Below the pieces are notes generated by a model. It did not search any database, was not told where the DNA came from, and saw nothing but the letters and a program-made list of their open reading frames with translations. The position numbers and the translations under genes were made by a program. From positions 1-7,138 of the forward strand of contig SCTL01000769.1 of the NCBI GenBank assembly GCA_004297495.1: a stretch of 7,138 nt of DNA. Reading direction: 5' to 3'. Below are positions 1 through 5,580 of the stretch, piece by piece. Position 1 is the stretch's first letter. The number at the start of each line of letters is the position of its first letter. Origin of the DNA: Verrucomicrobiota bacterium. GTDB taxonomy: Bacteria; Verrucomicrobiota; Verrucomicrobiia; Limisphaerales; JADLHS01.

Positions 1-4
1 GGAT

Positions 5-469
5 ATGGAAACAAAAGTGCCGCTCTCAAAAGTTCTGGCGTACCAGAGCGTGGGCTTTCTCGCGATCATGGCGCTGACGTGGCTGAACGAACTGATTGCC
101 TTGCCGTCGTTGATCTTCGGGAACACCTCCCTGCTTCTGAACTATCGCGAATCCGCGTTGAAGATGTTGCTGATTTTCGCGGTCTGGTTTCTCGTCTCGA
201 CTTCCACGCGCCGGCTGTTCGCCCGCGTGAACTATCTGGAAGGTTTCATGCGCATTTGCTCGTGGTGCCATCACATCCACTACAAGGAAGAATGGATTTC
301 GCTCGAAGAATTCCTGAAGAAAGGTTTCGACACGCCCACCACCCATGGAATCTGCCCGGTCTGCCTGGCTAAAGAAAAAGCCGCACTGGCCCGGGCCAAG
401 GAAGCCGCTGCCCGCAAGGACGCCGGCAACCGCAAGACCGAAGGGGTCAAGCCAGCCTCGACGCCCTGA
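5..469 (+). CDS. Small membrane protein with C-terminal CxxC...HGICPxC zinc-ribbon-like module
   Basis: 154 aa. Two hydrophobic segments (about residues 12-38 and 52-66) are followed by a basic stretch and then a module with C85-x2-C88 and H114-G-I-C117-P-V-C120, spaced for one metal site. The tail after about 122 is Ala/Lys/Glu-rich and probably disordered. From family knowledge, the same Cys-His module is often found at the C-terminus of PAS, histidine-kinase and response-regulator proteins. Here it sits on a short two-helix anchor with no kinase or receiver domain. The role is unknown; redox or metal sensing at the membrane is only a guess. The ATG at position 5 is the first visible start, but the frame is open to the window edge, so the true start could lie upstream and no ribosome site can be judged. 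The gene ends 66 nt before purB. Confidence 0.8.
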   Translation: METKVPLSKVLAYQSVGFLAIMALTWLNELIALPSLIFGNTSLLLNYRESALKMLLIFAVWFLVSTSTRRLFARVNYLEGFMRICSWCHHIHYKEEWISLEEFLKKGFDTPTTHGICPVCLAKEKAALARAKEAAARKDAGNRKTEGVKPASTP

Positions 470-510
470 TTCGCCGGCAATCCAATCGCGCCAGAAATCT
501 CGACTCGCGC

Positions 511-533
511 CGCCGGGCGTTTTACGCTCGGCG
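511..533 (+). promoter_or_regulatory. Hairpin abutting the purB start codon
   Basis: CGCCGGGCGT (511-520) and ACGCTCGGCG (524-533) pair over 10 bp with one G-T wobble (516/528) and a TTT loop. The 3' arm ends 2 nt before the purB ATG, so it occupies the place of a Shine-Dalgarno site, and none is otherwise visible. It could hold back purB translation or slow transcription leaving the upstream gene. It has no T-tract, so it is not a standard intrinsic terminator. The structure is seen directly; the function is inferred. Confidence 0.45.
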
Positions 534-535
534 CG

Positions 536-1870
536 ATGATTACGCGCTATTCCCGCCCCGAGATGCGGGCCATCTGGACCGACGAAAACAAACTCAAGAT
601 CTGGTTGCAGATCGAACTCCTCGCCAGCGAAGCGCTGGTCAAGGAAGGCGTCGTTCCCGCCAAGGATTTCCAGAAGATCAAAGCCGGTTGCGACAAATGG
701 TTCGCTGACCTACCCGGCCTCGTCGCGCGGCAACGCGAGTTGGAAAATGTTTTGAAACATGACGTAATCGGTTTCACTACCGCCGTCGCTGAAGCCATCA
801 ACGATCAGGCCAGCCGCTGGTTTCATTTCGGCCTGACGAGCAGCGACGTGGGCGACACCTGTTACGCGGTGCAGATGATGCAATCGGCGGATATCTTGAT
901 CGCCGACGTGAAGGCAGTGCTGCCCGTCATCGCCCGGCGCGCGAATGAACACAAGTTCACGCCGTGCATGGGCCGCAGCCACGGCATTCATGGCGAGCCC
1001 ACAACCTTCGGCCTCAAGCTCGCGCTGATGCACGATGAATTCACCCGCGCCCTCCGGCGGCTCGAATCCGTCCGCGATGTTGTGGCCGTCGGTAAAATTT
1101 CCGGTGCCGTGGGCACGAGCGCGCACTTGTCGCCGCGCGTGGAAGCTTACGTTTGCAAGAAGCTGGGCATTCAACCCGCGCCCATCGCCACGCAAGTCGT
1201 GCAGCGCGACATCCACGCCGAGTTCCAACTCGCGATGGCGCTCGTCGGCGCGAGCATCGAGCGCTGGGCCGTCGAGTTTCGCCACCTCCAGCGCACGGAA
1301 GTGCTCGAAGCCGAAGAGCCGTTCACCGCCGGGCAGAAAGGCAGCAGCGCCATGCCGCACAAGCGCAACCCCATCACCTGGGAACGCCTCACCGGCCTCG
1401 CGCGTGTGTTGCGCGGCAACGCGATGGCATCGCTGGAGAACGTCGCCCTCTGGCACGAGCGCGACATCAGCCACAGCAGCGTCGAGCGCATCATCTTCCC
1501 CGATAGTTGCACGCTGCTCGATTACATGTTCGGCCTGCTCACGCGCCTGATGGACGGCATCGTCGTTTATCCCGCGAACATGAAGAAGAACCTCGGCCTC
1601 TCGCTCGGCATGTGGAACAGCCAGACCGTGCTGCTCGCGCTCATCAAGAAAGGTCTCACCCGCGAAGCCGCCTACAAACTTTGCCAGGACGCCGCGATGA
1701 AAACCTGGGAAGTCAAACACGCCGGACGCGACGACGCGGATTTCGTGGAAGTGCTCAAGGCCACGCCGGAAGTCGCGAAACATTTCAAGAAGGGTGAACT
1801 CGAAGCGCTGTGCTCGCTGGATTTCCATTTCAAGGAAGTGAACAACCGGTTTAAGAAACTGGGGCTGTAG
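536..1870 (+). CDS. purB: Adenylosuccinate lyase
   Basis: 444 aa, close to the Bacillus-type PurB length of about 430. The cytosolic homotetramer removes fumarate from SAICAR to give AICAR, and from adenylosuccinate to give AMP, in purine synthesis. The N-terminus begins ITRYSRPEMRAIWTDENK, the conserved family start, which fixes the ATG at 536. H75 in KHDVIGFT and H149 in GRSHGIHGEP match the B. subtilis active-site histidines 68 and 141. The fumarase/aspartase signature GQKGSSAMPHKRNP lies at 266-279, with S270/S271 on the catalytic loop and K276. HERDISHSSVERI at 307-319 is also conserved. All key residues are present. The last 27 codons recur in diverged form at 4501-4581. The final codons (CTG, GAT, TTT, AAA, GGG, TAG) use different synonyms from that copy (CTC, GAC, TTC, AAG, TAA), which suggests the present tail may have been swapped in. 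The next gene starts 2 nt after the stop. Confidence 0.97.
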   Translation: MITRYSRPEMRAIWTDENKLKIWLQIELLASEALVKEGVVPAKDFQKIKAGCDKWFADLPGLVARQRELENVLKHDVIGFTTAVAEAINDQASRWFHFGLTSSDVGDTCYAVQMMQSADILIADVKAVLPVIARRANEHKFTPCMGRSHGIHGEPTTFGLKLALMHDEFTRALRRLESVRDVVAVGKISGAVGTSAHLSPRVEAYVCKKLGIQPAPIATQVVQRDIHAEFQLAMALVGASIERWAVEFRHLQRTEVLEAEEPFTAGQKGSSAMPHKRNPITWERLTGLARVLRGNAMASLENVALWHERDISHSSVERIIFPDSCTLLDYMFGLLTRLMDGIVVYPANMKKNLGLSLGMWNSQTVLLALIKKGLTREAAYKLCQDAAMKTWEVKHAGRDDADFVEVLKATPEVAKHFKKGELEALCSLDFHFKEVNNRFKKLGL

Positions 1871-1872
1871 CT

Positions 1873-2508
1873 ATGCCAGACAATAGGACCAAGCAGACCC
1901 ATTTGACGGAGAAGGCCAGCGCGAGCCATTCGTCTTCGCGGTCCTCTCCGTCCTATCCGGGCTTCATCCCCCCGCACGGCGGCTACGAAAAGCTTCTCGC
2001 TTATCGGAAGTCCGAGATCATCTATGATGCCACCGTCCGCTTTTGCGATCGCTTCATAGACCGGAAATCCCGCACCCACGACCAGATGGTGCAAGCCGCG
2101 CGCAGCGGCAATAAGAACATCGCCGAAGGCAGCCAGGTTTCCGGCACATCCAAGGAGGGTGAGTTGAAACTCACCGGCGTCGCCCGTGGAAGTCTGGAGG
2201 AACTCCTCGGAGATTATCGCGATTTTCTCCGGCAACGCGGCCTCCCGAAATGGGACAAGAACAGCCGGGAAGCCCTGTTCGTCAGAAAGCTCGGCGCTCG
2301 CAACGATGAGTCCTATTCGGATTATCAGTCCTACATCGAGACCCGCTCCGCCGAAACCGTGGCGAACATCCTCATCTGCCTGATTCACCAGGCCAACTAC
2401 CTGCTCGACCAGCAACTCAAGGAACTCGAACAGGCTTTTCTCACGGAAGGCGGTCTGCGCGAGCGCATGACCCGCGCCCGCCTCGCCGTGCGTTCCCGGC
2501 AATCATAA
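1873..2508 (+). CDS. Four helix bundle suffix-domain protein (23S IVS-related family)
   Basis: 211 aa. The core resembles the four-helix-bundle proteins of the 23S rRNA intervening-sequence family: GGYEKLLAYRKSEIIYDAT at about 36-54 forms helix 1, and DQMVQAARSGNKNIAEGS at 70-87 is the family's hallmark turn. It is the longer variety, with a C-terminal suffix at about 160-205 (ETVANILICLIHQANYLLDQ, then EGGLRERMTRARL). No enzymatic motif or membrane segment is seen. The biochemical role of the family is unknown. Residues 1-34 are Ser/Thr/Pro-rich and look like an added leader. The ATG lies 2 nt after the purB TAG, with GGGG at 1861-1864 as a possible ribosome site, so translational coupling to purB is likely. 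The family turns up sporadically and often in mobile or repeat-flanked settings, which fits the purB-tail duplication around this block. An internal start near residue 36 cannot be excluded. Confidence 0.88.
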   Translation: MPDNRTKQTHLTEKASASHSSSRSSPSYPGFIPPHGGYEKLLAYRKSEIIYDATVRFCDRFIDRKSRTHDQMVQAARSGNKNIAEGSQVSGTSKEGELKLTGVARGSLEELLGDYRDFLRQRGLPKWDKNSREALFVRKLGARNDESYSDYQSYIETRSAETVANILICLIHQANYLLDQQLKELEQAFLTEGGLRERMTRARLAVRSRQS

Positions 2509-2514
2509 CCTGAT

Positions 2515-3717
2515 ATGGCCTTCCGGATCCATGACAGCGTGGTGCGCGGTGAGATTGACAACCGCGTGAAAGGCATCGTCCGCGGCAAAATCTGGGTCGA
2601 GGGCCGCAAGAAGCCGGTCACGCTCGAACTCAAGGGCAACGCGTGGCCCGACCTCGCGGGTTGTCTGCTCACTTTCAAGAATCCCCTCAAGCGCATCGCG
2701 CATCAGCATCTCGATTCGCTGAATTCACAGCAGGTCGGGCAGGCTGGCGACATCACGGCATCGCGCAAGGTCCGCGTGATGGAGATTCCGATGCCCGAGG
2801 CTTACCTGATGAAGCAGCGCGGCGAACACGTTCCCGAGCACATGGCCAACAGCCTTTACCTCGAATGGTTCAGCGAGCAGAACGGGCGCGTGGTCATCGA
2901 GAGTGCGGATTACGAGTTGAACATTTCCGCGCCGGAATGGCGACTGACGCCGGAGGAGGAAGAGCAACGTGCGAAGGACGCGGCCAACGGTATGAACTGG
3001 TTCATGCAAAAGCTCACCGAAGCCATCGAGCAGCAGCAGCGCGGGCAGAAAGACCCGGAGGCGGAATGGGACGAGCACGATTACGAAAAGCTCATGAAGG
3101 AATCCGACGCGCGCACGGACAAATACCTGGAGCTGCTCGAAAAATACGGCGACTCGGCTGAGGCCGAGGAAAAGATCGCGAAGGAAATGGGCTGGCTCAA
3201 GGAGCTCACGCCCGAAGAAGCCGCCGAGGAGGACAAACGCATCGAGGAGATGAATCGCGCGTGCGAAGAGGCGCTCAACGAGCCGCCGCCCGAACCCGAG
3301 CCGCATCGCGAGGGCATTGACTGGATTCGCGACAAGCATGGGCACATTCACCATCCCCTCCAGCATCGCTGCACGGAAAGCATGATGAAGTTTTGGAAGC
3401 TCGCGGACAAACTCAAGGGCAAGAAAGCCGAAGACAAGGACCTCGCGCAATTCATCGGCGAATGGATGACCACCGGCGCGAAGCTGGCGGGCGCGCTCGA
3501 TGGCCTCGCGCAGGATCGGCACGAGCCGGACGCGGCCTTCACCGTCGCGTATCTCAAGCGCGCCCTCGATCATCTGCACAAGTCACAAGCCGGCCTGGAA
3601 GCCGCCGCGCCGAAAAAACTTTTGCCGGAGAAAGCCATCGCCGAGGCGCGCAAAGAGTTGTTTGAAATCCGCGCGGGCATCTTGAAGCTGATGGATGAAT
3701 TTCGCGGGCGCAACTGA
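2515..3717 (+). CDS. Conserved-looking hypothetical protein with acidic helical middle
   Basis: 400 aa; I do not recognise a named domain. Residues 1-140 look like a beta-rich globular domain (IVRGKIWVEGRKKPVTLEL, NAWPDLAGCLLTFKNP, GDITASRKVRVMEIP, SLYLEWFSEQNGRVVIES). EWRLTPEEEE at 141-150 opens a very acidic, helix- and coiled-coil-prone stretch to about 255. A Pro-Glu linker (PPPEPEPH, 257-264) and a His-rich patch (HGHIHHPLQHRC, 275-286) follow. Residues 287-395 are helical, ending ARKELFEIRAGILKLMDEF. There is no signal peptide or membrane segment, so it is probably cytosolic and may be a scaffold or binding protein. The His/Cys patch could bind metal (speculative). The start is 6 nt after the previous stop with no clear ribosome site, and the next gene begins at the base after its TGA. 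Codon use looks like that of a genuine gene throughout. Confidence 0.82.
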   Translation: MAFRIHDSVVRGEIDNRVKGIVRGKIWVEGRKKPVTLELKGNAWPDLAGCLLTFKNPLKRIAHQHLDSLNSQQVGQAGDITASRKVRVMEIPMPEAYLMKQRGEHVPEHMANSLYLEWFSEQNGRVVIESADYELNISAPEWRLTPEEEEQRAKDAANGMNWFMQKLTEAIEQQQRGQKDPEAEWDEHDYEKLMKESDARTDKYLELLEKYGDSAEAEEKIAKEMGWLKELTPEEAAEEDKRIEEMNRACEEALNEPPPEPEPHREGIDWIRDKHGHIHHPLQHRCTESMMKFWKLADKLKGKKAEDKDLAQFIGEWMTTGAKLAGALDGLAQDRHEPDAAFTVAYLKRALDHLHKSQAGLEAAAPKKLLPEKAIAEARKELFEIRAGILKLMDEFRGRN

Positions 3718-4500
3718 GTGAACCCACGTCATCGCAAGCAGGCCATCATTGGCGCCACCCTGTGGTATGCGGTGTTGCTGGCGTTCATTGCGCTGGCGAT
3801 CTGGAAACGCGGGCAGGATGGCGATGACTCAGGCAAGCCCCACGCCTCGCTCGCGCCCTTCATCTGGACGGGAATTATTTTCCAATCCGCCTGTTTTTTC
3901 TGGGGCGGCTATCAGCTCGCCAGGGCCAAGGGCTATTCCAAGGACCTCGCCTATCTCGGGCTGCTCGGGCCGTGCGTGCAACTGCTGGTGCTGACGTTGT
4001 TGCTGGTGTTGCCGGACAAGCAGGCCAACTTGGTCATGCGAAGTTACCGCGCGGGTGGCGGGCGCGTTCATGAATCGGCGACGGGTCGCACCATCCGCTA
4101 CCGCCGCAATGCGCTCGTCTGGAACTCGGCGGGCCTGTTCGCAATTCTGATCGGCGTGGCTTCGGTGATCTTTCCGACCGGCATGTTTGCCGATCCGGCC
4201 AACGAAACGGTGCTGGGCATTTTGGTCTTTGCCGTCGGCTATATCGCTGTGATGACCGGCTGCTGGTGGTGGGTGAAAGCCAAGTGCTGGCCGGAAACGG
4301 TGGTGGCAGTCGGGCTTTGGCCGTTCATACCTTTCTTCATTCCGTTCGTGCGGGTTTTGGTTCTCCGCGTACTTTTCTCCGGGAACATCGGAGTGTTCTC
4401 GGCCGTGCTGCTGATGGTGCCGTTCACCTTGCTGGTGCTAGTGTTCGTGCTGCCCGACAAATCTGGAATCCAGAAACGCAAGCACTGGGAACGGGATTGA
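3718..4500 (+). CDS. Multi-pass membrane protein with internal duplication
   Basis: 260 aa, with about seven hydrophobic segments at roughly 9-29, 47-67, 78-98, 131-152, 164-185, 194-217 and 224-245. Two halves share one plan: a helix pair, a short basic turn (ARAKGYSKDLAYLGLLGP at 68-85; VKAKCWPETVVAVGLWPF at 186-203), a final hydrophobic helix, and the closing motif LPDK (98-101 and 245-248). The second half carries an extra helix. A soluble basic linker (about 101-130) joins the halves. No transport or catalytic motif is recognised; it could be a membrane anchor or small transporter. The start is a GTG directly after the TGA of the upstream gene, and no in-frame ATG exists near the N-terminus, so GTG is the only sensible start and coupled translation is likely. 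Its TGA stop is followed in the same frame by a purB-like tail, so readthrough would append 26 PurB-like residues. Confidence 0.8.
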   Translation: MNPRHRKQAIIGATLWYAVLLAFIALAIWKRGQDGDDSGKPHASLAPFIWTGIIFQSACFFWGGYQLARAKGYSKDLAYLGLLGPCVQLLVLTLLLVLPDKQANLVMRSYRAGGGRVHESATGRTIRYRRNALVWNSAGLFAILIGVASVIFPTGMFADPANETVLGILVFAVGYIAVMTGCWWWVKAKCWPETVVAVGLWPFIPFFIPFVRVLVLRVLFSGNIGVFSAVLLMVPFTLLVLVFVLPDKSGIQKRKHWERD

Positions 4501-4581
4501 AAGAACTACCTTGAAAAGCCCTGCTCGCTCGACTTCCATTTCAAAGAAGTGAACAACCGGTTCAAGAAGCTCGAACTCTAA
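4501..4581 (+). pseudogene. purB: Displaced, diverged purB 3' end
   Basis: 27 codons including TAA, aligning without gaps to purB 1790-1870. By hand count 61 of 81 bases match (52 of 64 over 4518-4581), and 21 of 26 residues are identical, including CSLDFHFKEVNNRFKKL. Within the conserved part most differences are synonymous third-position changes (CTG/CTC, GAT/GAC, TTT/TTC, AAG/AAA, TAG/TAA). The two tails therefore diverged while both encoded functional PurB, and this is not a recent local duplication. There is no start codon and no other part of purB next to it. The simplest reading is that this was the original 3' end of the resident purB, pushed away when the 1871-4500 block arrived with its own purB tail. 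It lies in frame just after the stop of the membrane-protein gene. Confidence 0.85.
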
Positions 4582-4668
4582 CGACCCAAGCTCAGCGACC
4601 CGGCGCACGGGACGCAACGATTGCAACCACGACGCTCCCGCCGGGTTCGCTGCAGCGCATGGTTAGGC
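4576..4668 (-). repeat. attC-like recombination site
   Basis: 93 nt, within the normal attC size range. The outer cores are GCCTAAC (4668-4662) and GTTAGAG (4582-4576). The inner arms AGCGACCCGGCG (4594-4605) and CGCCGGGTTCGCT (4639-4651) are complementary apart from one unpaired base, the extrahelical base typical of attC bottom-strand folding. A further short stem (GGGACGC near 4609-4615 with GCTCCC near 4634-4639) sits inside it. Translated on the minus strand it gives NHALQRTRRERRGC and CAGSLSLGR, which I recall as a common spurious C-terminus in environmental genomes, as expected of a dispersed site. Confidence 0.72.
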
Positions 4669-4979
4669 GTAATCTTCACGTTTAACATCTCTCGACCACG
4701 GATATGAAGCGTGGATCTCTCGGACGGCAATCTCTTCTGATCCAAAGATGCTGCCGTCCACACCTGCTGTGACCCAGCACTTCTCAAACTCGTCGTCGCT
4801 AAAATAATCGCTGGCGCAAGAGAAGCCTCCGTCGTTGCGAGCAATCAAATAAGCTCGATGCTTGCCGTCCTGACTCGTCCACCGGCACACCGCCGAACCC
4901 ATGACGAACTTCAACCACCTGTTCGGGTCGGGCTTTGCTTTTCCGTGGCTCTTGAACATGGCTGCGCGATTACGCCTAA
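4582..4979 (-). mobile_element. Solitary integron-type gene cassette
   Basis: Read on the minus strand, the segment starts with the TTAGGC half of a GTTAGGC core (4980-4974). It carries one short ORF whose TAA stop is embedded in a GCCTAAC core (4668-4662), and it ends at the G of GTTAGAG (4582-4576). Joining the ends, as in a circular cassette, rebuilds GCCTAAC...GTTAGGC, a perfect complementary core pair of the attC consensus type RYYYAAC...GTTRRRY. Removing it leaves CTCTAA joined to CATTATG, an uninterrupted purB tail plus downstream DNA. No integrase gene is in the window, so this would be an orphan cassette or a secondary-site insertion. Confidence 0.7.
4663..4959 (-). CDS. Cassette-encoded hypothetical protein
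   Basis: 98 aa from the ATG at 4959-4957, starting MFKSHGKAKPDPNRW. An upstream in-frame ATG at 4998 would give 111 aa, but it lies outside the cassette boundary (GTTAGGC at 4980-4974), so the inner start is preferred. The protein is small and probably cytosolic, with many aromatic and acidic residues: VCRWTSQDGKHRAYLIARND, FSDDEFEKCWVTAGVD, then SEEIAVREIHASYPWSRDVK. No signal peptide, membrane helix or known catalytic motif is seen. It reads like a single-domain alpha/beta protein of the uncharacterised kind common in integron cassettes. No Shine-Dalgarno is visible. A CATAAT box just outside the cassette (minus strand, about 4987-4982) could be a -10 element, but no convincing -35 accompanies it. 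The stop TAA lies inside the attC core, as is usual for cassette genes. Confidence 0.72.
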   Translation of the reverse strand: MFKSHGKAKPDPNRWLKFVMGSAVCRWTSQDGKHRAYLIARNDGGFSCASDYFSDDEFEKCWVTAGVDGSIFGSEEIAVREIHASYPWSRDVKREDYA

Positions 4980-4982
4980 CAT

Positions 4983-5126
4983 TATGATTGAGCGACAAAA
5001 CTGTCGTATATCACTTTCATTGGTTTCGACGGTAAATCTGCGGTTCAGCCTTGTCCAGCACGGCGTTGCCAAGCTGCAGCAACCAAATATCAAACCGGGA
5101 AAAGCGACAGCGCAGTCTCCGGCACT
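4983..5126. other. Gene-less spacer downstream of the cassette
   Basis: No ORF with convincing protein character is seen. The only structure is a short inverted repeat, CGACA-AAAC-TGTCG (4993-5006). Before cassette insertion this stretch would have been the DNA directly behind the displaced purB tail. Confidence 0.4.
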
Positions 5127-5300
5127 CACTTCACCCGCACACTCGCCAGATTGCTCCACGGGCCCGGGCCGTGCGCGTTCACGGCGCGGACGCGAAACCA
5201 GTATTTCATTCCGGCCGTCAGCCCTTTGACCACGCAACTCTGGCGCACGGAAATCTCGGCGCGTTGCCAGCCGTTCCGGGCCGAAGCGTCGAGGGTAATC
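5127..5300 (-). pseudogene. Fibronectin type III domain, C-terminal remnant
   Basis: On the minus strand a frame ending in TGA at 5129-5127 reads ITLDASARNGWQRAEIS, then GLTAGMKYWFRVRAVN, then GPGPWSNLASVRVK. That is the last strands of an FnIII domain: the G-L-T-x-G-x-x-Y-x-F-R-V-R-A-V-N signature followed by G-P-W-S. Only about the last 55 residues remain. In-frame upstream sequence loses FnIII character and meets a TAA at about 5393. No start codon or ribosome site suits it. It is the broken 3' end of a probable extracellular or surface protein. Confidence 0.6.
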
Positions 5301-5423
5301 GCGCCAGAGCCAGCGGAGCATTTCGGGCAGTATCGCGCCGCGCTGCTTGTTCGAGCGCGTGCCGATGCCCCAACGCCAAGGATTTGTTACGCCGGTAATG
5401 AACGACCGGTTGCGCCACTTCAT
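5289..5423 (-). pseudogene. Esterase-like C-terminal remnant
   Basis: A different minus-strand frame from the adjoining FnIII piece reads MKWRNRSFITGVTNPWRWGI, then GTRSNKQ and GAILPEMLRWLWRDYPR. The last part resembles the C-terminus of the enterochelin-esterase/putative-esterase alpha/beta-hydrolase family, where a G-T-H-S-x-x-Q-G-G motif carrying the catalytic His precedes a LRWLWRDYP ending. Here the His position reads Arg (GTRS) and Q-G-G reads Q-R-G, consistent with decay. It overlaps the FnIII frame near 5289-5300, so the two pieces were joined out of frame. Family assignment is by memory of the motif only. Confidence 0.42.
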
Positions 5424-5580
5424 CCGCGCAGGTATTTTCGAGCGGGAATCATTTCCGAAAATTCGGGCGGGCGCGGGATACGCGCTCACGGATTTCGGCA
5501 ACAGTTTCTCCGCCGGATCAAAGCGGCGGTGAAGTTGCAGGCCAACCTAGACAAACCTGGCCGTCGAACTGACTGATTTT
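5424..5580. other. Gene-less stretch before the channel-like gene
   Basis: I see no further protein-like reading frame here on either strand, and no clear promoter or Shine-Dalgarno for the gene at 5581. It is probably more decayed sequence plus the unseen promoter of that gene. Confidence 0.35.

Larger units (their letters stand above)
1807..4581 (+). mobile_element. Putative inserted three-gene block bounded by purB-tail direct repeats
   Basis: The direct repeats 1807-1870 and 4518-4581 (64 nt each, 52 matches) flank the genes at 1873, 2515 and 3718. The arrangement resembles an element that integrates into a gene 3' end and restores the reading frame with its own copy. No recombinase is encoded between the repeats, so the mechanism is open: homologous replacement with a foreign purB-linked segment, or an element that lost its recombinase. 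The boundary repeats are seen; insertion is inferred. Confidence 0.5.

Noticed and set aside
710..1828. Long minus-strand reading frame opposite purB (372 codons)
   Set aside because: It is exactly antisense to a clear, complete purB with all catalytic motifs. It is a GC-rich shadow frame with no recognisable domain.
2725..3579. Long minus-strand frame opposite the 400-aa gene (284 codons)
   Set aside because: It mirrors the Glu/Lys-rich sense codons as Leu/Phe-rich antisense. The sense gene has tight operon spacing and a sensible protein composition.
4578..4844. Minus-strand frame ending NHALQRTR...SLSLGR
   Set aside because: It overlaps the cassette gene in another frame and reads through the attC-like site. 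The protein-like end is a by-product of a dispersed DNA element.
4993..5006. CGACA-AAAC-TGTCG considered as an attI-like site or terminator
   Set aside because: Only a 5-bp stem with no T-tract, and no integrase or attI features around it; too weak to call.
4911..5501. Minus-strand frame of 196 codons across the downstream spacer
   Set aside because: Only its first part resembles an esterase tail. The rest runs through the FnIII remnant in the wrong frame and into the cassette, so it is not one gene.
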